Part shown: piece by piece, positions 51,071 through 64,000 of the stretch
Position numbering within the stretch: position 1 is the stretch's first letter
Layout: the number at the start of each line of letters is the position of its first letter
Notes under the pieces: generated by a model
Told to the model about the DNA's origin: nothing
What the model saw: only the letters and a program-made list of their open reading frames with translations
Databases searched by the model: none
Assembly (NCBI GenBank): GCA_035048495.1
Contig: JASUTR010000243.1
Coordinates: 389,202-453,201, forward strand
Length of the DNA stretch: 64,000 nucleotides
Source: Euptelea pleiosperma
Taxonomy: Eukaryota > Streptophyta > Magnoliopsida > Ranunculales > Eupteleaceae
Direction: 5' to 3'
Translations under genes and position numbers: made by a program

Positions 51071-54000
51071 AGTAATGGAAGAATTCGAGTCGAATTACGA
51101 GGTCCGATTGGGAAAAAGTCACAAGTTATAGGCTTCGGAACGTAACACACTAACTGAGTCCAATTTGAGACGTTGACGTACGGATGGAGCTAACTTGTTT
51201 CGACTGTCCCAAATCTTGTTCCAACACTTCAAATCTGTTGAAACAATAGTAATGGAAGAGTTTGAGTCCAATTACAAGGTCTGGTTGCGAAGAAGTCACA
51301 AGTTATAGGCTTCAGAATGTGAGACACAAACTGAGTCCAATTTGAGACGTTGACGCACGGATGGAGCTAACTTGTTTCGACTGTCACGAATCTTGATCCA
51401 ACACTTCAAATCTGTTGAAACAATAGTAATGGAATAGTTGGAGTCCAATTACGAGGTCTGATTGCGAAAAAGTCAAAAGTTATAGGCTTTGAAATGTAAC
51501 TCACAAACTGAGTCCAATTAAAGACATTGACGCATGGATGGAGCTAACTTGTTTCGACTGTCCCGAATCTTGTTCCAACACTTCAAATGTGTTGAAACAA
51601 TAGTAGTGGAAGAATTCGAGTCTAATTACGAGGTCCGGTTGCGAAAAAGTCACAAGTTATAGGCTTCGGAATGTAACTCACAAACTGAGTCCAATTTCAG
51701 ACGATGACGAACGGATGGACCTAACTTGTTTCGACTGTCATGAATCTTGTTCCAACACTTCAAAAGTGTTCAAACAATAGTAATGGAAGAGTTTGAGTAA
51801 AATTACAAGGTCCGGTTGCGACAAAGTCACAAGTTATAGGCTTCGGAATGTAACACTCAAACTGAGTCCAATTTGAGACGTTGATGCACGGATGGAGCTA
51901 ACTTGTTTCTACTGTCACGAATCTTGTTCCAACAATTCAAATTTGTTAAAACAATAGTAATGGAAGAGTTTGAGTCCAATTACAAGGTCCGATTGCTAAA
52001 AAGCCATAAGTTATAGGCTTCGGAATGTAACACACAAACTGAGTCCAATTAAAGACATTGACGCACAGATGGAGCTAACTTCTTTCGCCTGTCCCGAATC
52101 TTGTTCCAACACTTCAAATGTGTTGAAACAATAGTAATGGAAGAGTTTGAGTTAAATTATGAGGTTCGGTTGCGACAAAGTCACAAGTTATAGGCTTCGG
52201 AATGTAACACACTGACTGAGTCCAATTTGAGACGTTGGCGCACGGATGGAGGTAACTTGTTTCAACTATACCGAATCTTGGTCCAACACTTCAGATGTGT
52301 TGAAACAATAGTAATGGAAGAGTTTAAGTAAAATTACGAGGTCCGGTTGCGACAAAGCCACAAGTTATATGCTTTGGAATGTAACACACAAACTGAGTCC
52401 AATTTCAGACGTTGACGTACGGATGGAGCTAACTTTGTTCGACTGTCATGAATCTTGTTCCAACACTTCAAAAGTGTTGAAACAATAGTAATAGAAGAGT
52501 TTGAGTCTAATTACGAGATCCGATTTCGAAAAAGTCACAAGTTATAGGCTTCAGAATGTGAGACACAAACTGAGTCTAATTTGAGATGTTGACGCACGGA
52601 TAGAGCTAACTTGTTTCTACTGTCACGAATCTTGTTCCAACAATTCAAATTTGTTAAAACAATAGTAATGGAAGAGTTTGAGTCCAATTACAAGGTCCGA
52701 TTGCTAAAAAGCCATAAGTTATAGGCTTCGGAATGTAACACACAAACTGAGTCCAATTAAAGACATTGACGCACGGATGGAGCTAACTTCTTTCGCCTGT
52801 CCCGAATCTTGTTCCAACACTTCAAATGTGTTGAAACAATAGTAATGGAAGAGTTTGAGTTAAATTATGAGGTTCGGTTGCGACAAAGTCACAAGTTATA
52901 GGCTTCGGAATGTAACACACTAACTGAGTCCAATTTTAGACGTTGACGCAGGGATGGAGGTAACTTGTTTCGACTATACCGAATCTTGTTCCAACACTTC
53001 AGATGTGTTGAAACAATAGTAATGGAAGAGTTTAAGTAAAATTACGAGGTCCGGTTGCGACAAAGTCACAAGTTATATGCTTTGGAATGTAACACACAAA
53101 CTGAGTCCAATTTCAGACGTTGACGTACGGATGGAGCTAACATTGTTTGACTGTCATGAATCTTGTTCCAACACTTCAAAAGTGTTGAAACAATAGTAAT
53201 AGAAGAGTTTGAGTCTAATTACGAGATCCGATTTCGAAAAAGTCACAAATTATAGGCTTAGGAATGTAAAACACAAACTGAGTCCAATTTCAGAAGTTGA
53301 CGCACGGATAGAGCTAACTTGTTTCGACTGTCCCAAATCTTGTTCCAACACTTCAAATCTGTTGAATCAATACTAATAGAAGAGTTTGAGTCAAATTATG
53401 AGGTCCGGTTGCGAAAAAGTCACAAGTTATAGGCTTCGGAATGTATCACACAAACTAAGTCCAATTTGTGACGTTGACGAACGGATGGAGCTAACTTGTT
53501 TCGACTGTCACGAAACTTGTTCCAACACTTCAAATGTGTTCAAACAATAGTAATGGAAGAGTTTGAGTTCAATTACGAGGTCCGGTTGCGAAAAAGTCAC
53601 AAGTTATAGGCTTCGGAATGTAACACACAAACTGAGTCCAATTAAAGACATTGACGCACGGACGGAGCTAACTTGTTTTGACTGTCCCGAATCTTGTTCC
53701 AACACTTCAAATGTGTTGAAACAGTAGTAATGGAAGAATTCGAGTCGAATTACGAGGTCCGATTGGGAAAAAGTCACAAGTTATAGGCTTCGGAACGTAA
53801 CACACTAACTGAGTCCAATTTGAGACGTTGACGCACGGATGGAGCTAACTTATTTCGACTGTCCAAAATCTTGTTCCAACACTTCAAATCTGTTGAAACA
53901 ATAGTAATGGAAGAGTTTGAGTCCAATTACAAGGTCTGGTTGTGAAGAAGTCACAAGTTATAGGCTTCAGAATGTGAGACAAACTGAGTCCAATTTGAGA

Positions 54001-54640
54001 CGTTGACGCACGGATGGAGCTAACTTGTTTCGACTGTCACGAATCTTGATCCAACACTTCAAATGTGTTGAAACAATAGTAATGGAATAGTTGGAGTCCA
54101 ATTACGAGGTCCGATTGCGAAAAAGTCAAAAGTTATAGGCTTTGAAATGTAACTCACAAACTGAGTCCAATTAAAGACATTGACGCATGGATGGAGCTAA
54201 CTTGTTTCGACTGTCCCGAATCTTGTTCCAACACTTCAAATGTGTTGAAACAATAGTAGTGGAAGAATTCGAGTCTAATTACGAGGTCCGGTTGCGAAAA
54301 AGTCACAAGTTATAGGCTTCGGAATGTAACTCACAAACTGAGTCCAATTTCAGACGTTGACGCACGGATGGAGCTAACTTGTTTCGACTGTCATGAATCT
54401 TGTTCCAACACTTCAAAAGTGTTGAAACAATAGTAATGGAAGAGTTTGAGTAAAATTACGAGGTCCGGTTGCGACAAAGTCACAAGTTATAGGCTTCGGA
54501 ATGTAACACTCAAACTGAGTCCAATTTGAGACGTTGACGCACGGATGGAGCTAACTTGTTTCTACTGTCACGAATCTTGTTCCAACAATTCAAATTTGTT
54601 AAAACAATAGTAATGGAAGAGTTTGAGTCCAATTACGAGG
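51071..54640. repeat. Mixed satellite block with a 4-monomer (708-bp) duplication
   Basis: The GATGGAGGTAAC marker occurs at 52245 and 52953, only 4 monomers apart, against the usual 9-13. The rare AATAGAAGAGTTTGAGTC form recurs 708 bp apart (52491 and 53199). The intervening monomer near 52525-52610 is a hybrid that joins a CGATTTCGAAAAAG half to a CAGAATGTGAGACAC half, consistent with an unequal-exchange junction. A 2-bp loss (GTGAGACAAACTG near 53975) also lies here. Confidence 0.75.
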
Positions 54641-57010
54641 TCCGATTGCTAAAAAGCCATAAGTTATAGGCTTCGGAATGTAACACACAAACTTAGTCCA
54701 ATTAAAGACATTGATGCACGGATGGAGCTAACTTCTTTCGACTGTCCCGAATCTTGTTCCAACACTTCAAATGTGTTGAAACAATAGTAATGGAAGAGTT
54801 TGAATAAAATTATGAGGTCCGGTTGCGACAAAGTCACAAGTTATAGGCTTCGGAATGTAACAAACAAACTGGGTCCAATTTGAGACGTTGGCGCACGGAT
54901 GGAGCTAACTTGTTTCTACTGTCCCGAATCTTGTTCCAACACTTCAAATGTGTTGAAACAATAGTAATGGAAGAGTTTGAGTAAAATTATGAGGTCCGGT
55001 TGCGACAAAGTCACAAGGTATAGGCTTCGGAATGTAACACACAAACTGAGTCCAATTTGAGACGTTGACGCACGGATGGAGCTAACTTGTTTCTACTGTC
55101 ACGAATCTTGATCCAAGAATTCAAATGTTTGAAAACAATAGTAATGGAATAGTTTGAGTCCAATTACAAGGTCCGATTACTAAAAAGCCATAAGTTATAG
55201 GCTTCGGAATGTAACATTCAAATTGAGTCCAATTAGAGACGTTGACGCACGGATAGAGCTAACTTGTTTCGACTGTCCCGAATCTTGTTCCAACACTTCA
55301 AATGTGTTGAAACAATTGTAATGGAAGAGTTTGTTTCCAATTACGATTTTCGGTTGCGAAAAAGTCACAAGTTATAGGCTTCGGAATGTAACACACAAAC
55401 TGAGTCTAATTTGAGACGTTGACGCATGGATGGAGCTAACTTGTTTCTACTGTCACGAATCTTGTTCCAACAATTCAAATTTGTCAAAACAATTGTAATG
55501 GAAGAGTTTGAGTAAAATTACAAAGTCCGATTGCTAAAAAGCCATAAGTTATAGGCTTCGGAATGTAACACACAAACTGAGTCCGATTAAAAACATTGAT
55601 GCACGGATGGAGCTAACTTGTTTCGACTGTCCCGAATCTTGTTCCAACACTTCAAATGTGTTCAAACAATTGTAATGGAAGAGTTTGAGTCCAATTAGGA
55701 GGTCCGGTTGCGAAAAAGTCGCAAGTTATAGGCTTCGGAATGTAACAAACAAACTGAGTCCAATTATAGACATTGAGGCACGGATGGAGATAACTTGTTT
55801 CGACGGTCCCAAATCTTGTTCCAACACTTCAAATTTGTTGAAACAATAGTAATGGAAGAGTTTGAGTACAATTACGAGGTCTGGTTGCGAAAAAGTCACA
55901 AGTTATAGGCTTCAGAATGTGAGACACAAACTGAGTCTAATTTGAGATGTTGACGCACGGATAGAGCTAACTTGTTTCTACTGTCACGAATCTTGTTCCA
56001 ACAATTCAAATTTGTTAAAACAATAGTAATGGAAGAGTTTGAGTCCAATTACAAGGTCCGATTGCTAAAAAGCCATAAGTTATAGGCTTCGGAATGTAAC
56101 ACACAAACTTAGTCCAATTAAAGACATTGATGCACGGATGGAGCTAACTTCTTTCGACTGTCCCGAATCTTGTTCCAACACTTCAAATGTGTTGAAACAA
56201 TAGTAATGGAAGAGTTTGAATAAAATTATGAGGTCCGGTTGCGACAAAGTCACAAGTTATAGGCTTCGGAATGTAACAAACAAACTGGGTCCAATTTGAG
56301 ACGTTGGCGCACGGATGGAGCTAACTTGTTTCTACTGTCCCGAATCTTGTTCCAACACTTCAAATGTGTTGAAACAATAGTAATGGAAGAGTTTGAGTAA
56401 AATTATGAGGTCCGGTTGCGACAAAGTCACAAGGTATAGGCTTCGGAATGTAACACACAAACTGAGTCCAATTTGAGACGTTGACGCACGGATGGAGCTA
56501 ACTTGTTTCTACTGTCACGAATCTTGATCCAAGAATTCAAATGTTTGAAAACAATAGTAATGGAATAGTTTGAGTCCAATTACAAGGTCCGATTACTAAA
56601 AAGCCATAAGTTATAGGCTTCGGAATGTAACATTCAAATTGAGTCCAATTAGAGACGTTGACGCACGGATAGAGCTAACTTGTTTCGACTGTCCCGAATC
56701 TTGTTCCAACACTTCAAATGTGTTGAAACAATTGTAATGGAAGAGTTTGTTTCCAATTACGATTTTCGGTTGCGAAAAAGTCACAAGTTATAGGCTTCGG
56801 AATGTAACACACAAACTGAGTCTAATTTGAGACGTTGACGCATGCATGGAGCTAACTTGTTTCTACTGTCACGAATCTTGTTCCAACAATTCAAATTTGT
56901 CAAAACAATTGTAATGGAAGAGTTTGAGTCCAATTACAAAGTCCGATTGCTAAAAAGCCATAAGTTATAGGCTTCGGAATGTAACACACAAACTGAGTCC
57001 GATTAAAAAC
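54640..57010. repeat. 8-monomer (1416-bp) tandem duplication, second copy truncated
   Basis: The rare ACTGGGTCCAATTTG with GTTGGCGCACGG occurs at about 54871 and 56287, 1416 bp apart. CATTCAAATTGAG, AATTAGAGACG and GTTTCCAATTACGATTTTC are repeated likewise. The second copy stops within the GATTAAAAACATTGATGCACGG monomer near 57020, where it joins TTGTCTCGACGGTCCC and skips one monomer of the first copy. Confidence 0.82.
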
Positions 57011-57019
57011 ATTGATGCA

Positions 57020-60000
57020 CGGATGGAGCTAACTTGTCTCGACGGTCCCAAATCTTGTTCCAACACTTCAAATTTGTTGAAACAATAGTAATGGAAGAGT
57101 TTGAGTACAATTACGAGGTCTGGTTGCGAAAAAGTCACAAGTTATAGGCTTCAGAATGTGAGACACAAACTGAGTCTAATTTGAGATGTTGACGCACGGA
57201 TAGAGATAACTTGTTTCTACTGTCACGAATCTTGTTCCAACAATTCAAATTTGTTAAAACAATAGTAATGGAAGAGTTTGAGTCCAATTACAAGGTCCGA
57301 TTGCTAAAAAGCCATAAGTTATAGGCTTCGAAATGTAACATACAAACTTAGTCCAATTTGCGACGCTGACGCACGGATGGAGCTAACTTGTTTCGACTAT
57401 TCCGAATCTTGTTCCAACACTTCAAATGTGTTGAAACAACAGTAATGGAAGAGTTTGAGTAAAATTACGAGGTCCGGTTGTGACAAAGTCACAAGTTATA
57501 GGCTTCGGAATGTAACACACAAACTGAGTCCAATTTGAGACGTTGACGCACGGATGGAGCTAACTTTTTTCTACTGTCCTGAATCTTGTTCCAACACTAC
57601 AAATCTGTTGAAACAATAGTAATGGAAGAGTTCGAGTCTAATTACGAGATCCGATTGCGAAAAAGCCACAAATTATAGGCTTCGGAATGTAACATACAAA
57701 TTGAGTCCAATTTGAGTCGTTGACGCACGGATGGAGCTAAGTTGTTTCTACTGTCACGAATCTTGTTCCAACAATTCAAATGTCTTAAAACAATAGTAAT
57801 GTAATAGTTTGAGTCCAATTACGAGGTCCGATTGCTAAAAAGCCATAAGTTATAGTCTTCTGAATGTAACATACAAACTGAGACCAATTTGAGACGTTGA
57901 CGCATGGATGGAGCTAACTTGTTTCTACTGTCACGAATCTTGTTCCAACGATTCAAATTTGTTAAAACAATAGTAATGGAAGAGTTTGATTCCAATTACA
58001 AGGTCCGATTGCTAAAAAGCCATAAGTTATAGGCTTCGGAATGCAACATACAAACTGAGTCCAATTTGAGACGTTGACGCACGGATGGAGCTAACTTGTT
58101 TCGACTGTCCCGAATCTTGTTCCAACACTTCAAATGTGTTGAAACAATAGTAGTGGAAGAATTCGAGTCTAATTACGAGGTCCGGTTGCGAAAAAGTCAC
58201 AAGTTATAGGCTTCGGAATGTAACTCACAAACTGAGTCCAATTAAAGACATGGACGCACGGACGGAGCTAACTTGTTTCGACTATCCCGAATCTTGTTCC
58301 AACACTTCAAATGTGTTGAAACAGTAGTAATGGAAGAATTCGAGTCGAATTACGAGGTCCGATTGGGAAAAAGTCACAAGTTATAGGCTTTGGAACGTAA
58401 CACACTAACTGAGTCCAATTTGAGACGTTGACGCACGGATGGAGCTAACTTGTTTCGACTGTCCCAAATCTTGTTCCAACACTTCAAATCTGTTGAAACA
58501 ATAGTAATGGAAGAGTTTGAGTCCAATTACAAGGTCTGGTTGCGAAGAAGTCACAAGTTATAGGCTTCAGAATGTGAGACACAAACTGAGTCCAATTTGA
58601 GACGTTGACGCACGGATGGAGCTAACTTGTTTCGACTGTCACGAATCTTGATCCAACACTTCAAATCTGTTGAAACAATAGTAATGGAATAGTTGGAGTC
58701 CAATTACGAGGTCTGATTGCGAAAAAGTCAAAAGTTATAGGCTTTGAAATGTAACTCACAAACTGAGTCCAATTAAAGACATTGACGCATGGATGGAGCT
58801 AACTTGTTTCGACTGTCCCGAATCTTGTTCCAACACTTCAAATGTGTTGAAACAATAGTAGTGGAAGAATTCGAGTCTAATTACGAGGTCCGGTTGCGAA
58901 AAAGTCACAAGTTATAGGCTTCGGAATGTAACTCACAAACTGAGTCCAATTTCAGACGATGACGAACGGATGGACCTAACTTGTTTCGACTGTCATGAAT
59001 CTTGTTCCAACACTTGAAAAGTGTTCAAACAATAGTAATGGAAGAGTTTGAGTAAAATTACAAGGTCCGGTTGCGACAAAGTCACAAGTTATAGGCTTCG
59101 GAATGTAACACTCAAACTGAGTCCAATTTGAGACGTTGATGCACGGATGGAGCTAACTTGTTTCTACTGTCACGAATCTTGTTCCAACAATTCAAATTTG
59201 TTAAAACAATAGTAATGGAAGAGTTTGAGTCCAATTACAAGGTCCGATTCCTAAAAAGCCATATGTTATAGGCTTCAGAATGTAACACACAAACTGAGTC
59301 CAATTAAAGACATTGACGCACGGATGGAGCTAACTTCTTTCGCCTGTCCCGAATCTTGTTCCAACACTTCAAATGTGTTGAAACAATAGTAATGGAAGAG
59401 TTTGAGTTAAATTATGAGGTTCGGTTGCGACAAAGTCACAAGTTATAGGCTTCGGAATGTAACACACTAACTGAGTCCAATTTGAGACGTTGACGCACGG
59501 ATGGAGGTAACTTGTTTCGACTATACCGAATCTTGGTCCAACACTTCAGATGTGTTGAAACAATAGTAATGGAAGAGTTTAAGTAAAATTACGAGGTCCG
59601 GTTGCGACAAAGTCACAAGTTATATGCTTTGGAATGTAACTCACAAACTGAGTCCAATTTCAGACGTTGACGTACGGATGGAGCTAACTTTGTTCGACTG
59701 TCACGAATCTTGTTCCAACAATTCAAATGTCTTAAAACAATAGTAATGTAATAGTTTGAGTCCAATTACGAGGTCCGATTGCTAAAAAGCCATAAGTTAT
59801 AGTCTTCTGAATGTAACATACAAACTGAGACCAATTTGAGACGTTGACGCATGGATGGAGCTAACTTGTTTCTACTGTCACGAATCTTGTTCCAACAATT
59901 CAAATTTGTTAAAACAATAGTAATGGAAGAGTTTGAGGTCCAATTACAAGGTCCGATTGCTAAAAAGCCATAAGTTATAGGCTTCGGAATGTAACACACA

Positions 60001-61490
60001 AACTGAGTCCAATTTGAGACGTTGACGCACGGATAGAGCTAACTTGTTTCTACTGTCACGAATCTTGTTCCAATAATTCAAATTTGTTAAAACATTAGTA
60101 ATGGAAGAGTTTGAGTCCAATTACAAGGTCCGATTGCTAAAAAGCCATAAGTTATATGCTTCAGAATGAAACATACAAACTGAGTCCAATTTGAGACGTT
60201 GACGCACGGATGGAGCTAACTTGTTTCGACTGTCCCAAATCTTGTTCCAACACTTCAAATCTGTTGAAACAATAGTAATGGAATAGTTGGAGTCCAATTA
60301 CGAGGTCTGATTGCGAAAAAGTCAAAAGTTATAGGCTTTGAAATGTAACTCACAAACTGAGTCCAATTAAAGACATTGACGCATGGATGGAGCTAACTTG
60401 TTTCGACTGTCCCGAATCTTGTTCCAACACTTCAAATGTGTTGAAATAATAGTAGTGGAAGAATTCGAGTCTAATTACGAGGTCCGGTTGCGAAAAAGTC
60501 AAAAGTTATAGGCTTCGGAATGTAACTCACAAACTGAGTCCAATTTCAGACGATGACGAACGGATGGACCTAACTTGTTTCGACTGTCATGAATCTTGTT
60601 CCAACACTTCAAAAGTGTTCAAACAATAGTAATGGAAGAGTTTGAGTAAAATTACCAGGTCCGGTTGCGACAAAATCACGAGTTATAGGCTTCGGAATGT
60701 AACACTCAAACTGAGTCCAATTTGAGACGTTGATGCACGGATGGAGCTAACTTGTCTCTACTGTCACGAATCTTGTTCCAACAATTCAAATTTATTAAAA
60801 CAATAGTAATGGAAGAGTTTGAGTCCAATTACAAGGTCCGATTGCTAAAAAGCCCTATGTTATAAGCTTCGGAATGTAACACACAAACTGAGTCCAATTA
60901 AAGACATTGACGCACGGATGGAGCTAACTTCTTTCGCCTGTCCCAAATCTTGTTCCAACACTTCAAATGTGTTCAAACAATAGTAATGGAAGAGTTTGAG
61001 TTAAATTATGAAGTTCGGTTGCGACAAAGTCACAAGTTATAGGCTTCGGAATGTAACACACTAACTGAGTCCAATTTGAGACGTTGACGCACGGATGGAG
61101 GTAACTTGTTTCGACTATACCGAATCTTGGTCCAACACTTCAGATGTGTTGAAACAATAGTAATGGAAGAGTTTAAGTAAAATTACGAGGTCCGGTTGCG
61201 ACAAAGTCACAAGTTATATGCTTTGGAATGTAACACACAAACTGAGTCCAATTTCAGACGTTGACGTACGGATGGAGCTAACTTTGTTCGACTGTCATGA
61301 ATCTTGTTCCAACACTTCAAAAGTGTTGAAGCAATAGTAATGGAAGAGTTTGAGTCTAATTACGAGATCCGATTTCGAAAAAGTCACAAATTATAGGCTT
61401 AGGAATGTAAAACACAAACTGAGTCCAATTTCAGATGTTGACGCACAGATGGAGCTAACTTGTTTCGACTGTCCCAAATCTTGTTCCAAC
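57020..61490. repeat. Satellite block resuming the 10-monomer half-unit pattern
   Basis: The GATGGAGGTAAC marker returns at 59500 and 61094 (9 monomers plus 1 bp, the extra base being GAGGTCCAATT near 59938). The GATGACGAACGG marker lies at 58958 and 60552. The order of monomer variants resembles 38.9-44.6 kb. GAAGCAATAG at about 61329 links it specifically to the copies at 44514 and 48231. Confidence 0.78.
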
Positions 61491-64000
61491 ACTTCAAAAT
61501 CTGTTGAATCAATAGTAATTGGAAGAGTTTGAGTCAAATTATGAGGTCCGGTTGCGAAAAGTCACAAGTTATAGGCTTCGGAATGTATCACACAAACTAA
61601 GTCCAATTTGTGACGTTGACGAACGGATGGAGCAACTTGTTTCGACTGTCACGAAACTTGTTCCAACACTTCAAATGTGTTGAAACAATAGTAATGGAAG
61701 AGTTTGAGTTCAATTACGAGGTCCGGTTGCGAAAAAGTCACAAGTTTATAGGCTTCGGAATGTAACACACAAACTGAGTCCAATTAAAGACATGGACACA
61801 CGGACGGAGCTAACTTGTTTCGACTATCCCGAATCTTGTTCCAACACTTCAAATGTGTTGAAACAGTAGTAATGGAAGAATTCCAGTCGAATTACGAGGT
61901 CCATTGGAAAAAGTCACAAATTATAGGCTTCGAACGTAACACACTAACTGAGTCCAATTTGAGACATTGACGCACAGATGGACTAACTTGTTTTCGACTG
62001 TCCCAAATCTTGTTCCAACACTTCAAATCTGTTGAAACAATAGTAATGGAAGAGTTTGAGGTCCAATTACAAGGTCTGGTTGCGAAGAAGTCACAAGATA
62101 GGCTTCAGAATGTGAGACACAAACTGAGTCCAATTTGAGACGTTGACGCACGGATGGAGCTAACTTGTTTCGACTATCACGAATCTTGATCCAACACTTC
62201 AAATCTGTTGAAACATAGTAATGGAATAGTTGGAGTCCAATTACGAGGTCTGATTGCGAAAAAGTCAAAAGTTATAGGCTTTGAAATGTAACTCACAAAC
62301 TGAGTCCAATTAAAGACATTGACGCATGATGGAGCTAACTTGTTTCGACTGTCCCGAATCTTGTTCCCAACACTTCAAATGTGTTGAAACAATAGTAGTG
62401 GAAGAATTCGAGTCTAATTACGAGGTCCGGTTGCGAAAAAGTCACAAGTTATAGGCTTCGGAATGTAACTCACAAACTGAGTCCAATTTCAGACGATGAC
62501 GAACGGATGGACCTAACTTGTTTCGACTGTCATGAATCTTGTTCCAACACTTCAAAAGTGTTCAAACAATAGTAATGGAAGAGTTTGAGTAAAATTACAA
62601 GGTCCGGTTGCGACAAAGTCACAAGTTATAGGCTTGGAATGTAACACACAAACTGAGTCCAATTTCAGACGTTGACGTACGGATGGAGCTAACTTGTTTC
62701 GACTGTCATGAATCTTGTTCCAACACTTCAAAGTGTTGAACAATAGTAATGGAAGAGTTTGAGTCTAATTACGAGATCCGATTTCGAAAAAGCCACAAAT
62801 TATAGGCTTAGGAATGTAAACACAAACTCAGTCCAATTTCAGATGTTGACGCACAGATGGAGCTAACTTGTTTCGACTGTCCCAAATCTTGTTCCAACAC
62901 TTCAAATCTGTTGAATCAATAGTAATAGAAGAGTTTGAGTCAAATTTGAGGTCCGGTTGCGAAAAAGTCACAAGTTATAGGCTTCGGAATGTAACACACA
63001 AACTAAGTCCAATTTGTGACGTTGACGAACGGATGGAGCTAACTTGTTTCGACTGTCACGAACTTGTTCCAACACTTCAAAGTGTTGAAACAATAGTAAT
63101 GGAAGAGTTTGAGTTCAATTACGAGGTCCGGTTGCGAAAAAGTCACAAGTTATAGGCTTCGGAATGTAACACACAAACTGAGTCCAATTAAAGACATGGA
63201 CGCACGGACGGAGCTAACTTGTTTCGACTATCCCGAATCTTGTTCCAACACTTCAAATGTGTTGAAACAGTAGTAATGGAAGAATTCGAGTCAAATTACG
63301 AGGTCCGATTGGAAAAAGTCACAAGTTATAGCCTTCGGAACGTAACACAAACTGAGTCCAATTTAGACGTTGACGCACGATGGAGCTAACTTGTTTCGAC
63401 TGTCCCAAATCTTGTTCCAACACTTCAAATCTGTTGAAACAATAGTAATGGAAGAGTTTGAGTCCAATTACAAGGTCTGGTTGCGAAGAAGTCACAAGTT
63501 ATAGGCTTCAGAATGTGAACACAAACTCAGTCCAATTTGAGACGTTGACGCACGGATGGAGCTAACTTGTTTCGACTGTCACGAATCTTGATCCAACACT
63601 TCAAATCTGTTGAAACAATAGTAATGGAATAGTTGGAGTCCAATTACGAGGTCTGATTGCGTAAAAGTCAAAGTTATAGGCTTGAAATGTAACTCACAAA
63701 CTGAGTCCAATGAAAGACATTGACGCATGGATGGAGCTAACTTGTTTCGACTGTCCCGAATCTTGTTCCAACACTTCAAATGTGTTGAAACAATAGTAGT
63801 GGAAGAATTCGAGTCTAATTACGAGGTCCGGTTGCGAAAAAGTCACAAGTTATAGGCTTCGGAATGTAACTCACAAACTGAGTCCAATTTCAGACGATGA
63901 CGAACGGATGGACCTAACTTGTTTCGACTGTCATGAACCTTGTTCCAACACTTCAAAAGTGTTCAAAACAATAGTAATGAAGAGTTTGAGTAAAATTACA
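61490..64000. other. Indel-rich satellite tail, probable uncorrected sequence
   Basis: The monomer order follows 48.24-49.5 kb: shared private variants include GAAGCAATAG just upstream, CACAGATGG, GAATTCCAGTCG, and CGACTATCACGAATCTTGATCC-type sequence. However, about thirty one- or two-base indels occur in 2.5 kb, for example near 61497, 61556, 61634, 61746, 61908, 61934, 61985, 61994, 62061, 62097, 62215, 62328, 62367, 62728, 63061, 63378, 63508, 63672 and 63965. Most are losses in short runs. The preceding 50 kb has only about ten. Open frames here arise from these shifts and are not annotated. Confidence 0.8.

Larger units (their letters stand above)
12151..64000. repeat. 177-bp satellite array, right segment (about 293 monomers)
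   Basis: The same monomer and orientation as 1-9491. The array re-enters phase exactly after the LTR. No other insertion, inversion or unique sequence interrupts these 51.8 kb, and no gene is visible. Up to 61.49 kb, length changes are rare (one- or two-base indels such as those near 18137, 22625, 22874, 33879, 35693, 53970 and 59938). Diagnostic monomer variants, such as GATGGAGGTAAC and GATGACGAACGGATGGACC, recur at regular multi-monomer spacing and define higher-order repeats, listed separately below. Confidence 0.97.

Noticed and set aside
61350..63779. Five open frames of 60-95 codons near the right end
   Set aside because: They sit in satellite in the region with many one-base indels, which shift frames past the usual stops. 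Corresponding monomers further left do not keep them open.
1..64000. Identification of the species from the satellite
   Set aside because: I do not recognise this 177-bp monomer with confidence. A plant origin rests on satellite size, LTR style and TGGGCY motifs only.

Overview
This window is almost entirely tandem satellite DNA from a eukaryote, most probably a flowering plant. The monomer is 177 bp, measured from the recurrence of the ACTGAGTCC box at 1, 178, 355, 532 and 709. All copies run head to tail in one orientation. About 346 monomers fill 1-9491 and 12151-64000. Monomer length, higher-order organisation and an LTR insertion are typical of a plant centromeric or knob-type satellite, but I cannot name the species, and nothing in the sequence proves centromere function.

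One element interrupts the array: 9492-12150, 2659 bp. It begins TG, ends CA, and has a 5-bp target duplication (agttt). Removing it and one target copy restores the 177-bp phase exactly, and an uninterrupted paralogous site lies at 14806. Its two ends do not match each other and it has no internal domain, so I read it as a solo LTR. Inside are a purine-rich tract, a (GAA)n microsatellite, a 54-nt poly-T, three copies of a GGAGTTGCA-type palindrome, a 20-bp x3 tandem repeat, a tRNA-like relic and a cluster of TGGGCY motifs.

The array is layered. (1) 1-9491: mixed monomer variants with partial repeats at 25 and 30 monomers. (2) 12151-19264: more variants, with 15-monomer and 3-monomer duplications. 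(3) 19265-25633 and 25634-32002: two apparently identical 6369-bp blocks of 36 monomers. (4) 32003-51.1 kb: higher-order repeat of 19, 20 or 21 monomers built from two half-blocks of about 10, including a 3363-bp and a 3717-bp tandem pair. (5) 51.1-61.4 kb: mixed blocks with 4- and 8-monomer duplications. (6) 61.49-64.0 kb: the same satellite but with about thirty single- or double-base indels, most likely uncorrected sequencing error near a contig end.

I find no protein-coding gene, rRNA, classical tRNA, CRISPR array or origin. The open frames present are low-complexity frames in the LTR or chance frames in the satellite, helped by 177 being 3 x 59. The most interesting signals are the higher-order repeat architecture, a dyad in the monomer that changes in a partly compensatory way between variants, CpG-biased variation, and the cleanly resolvable LTR insertion.
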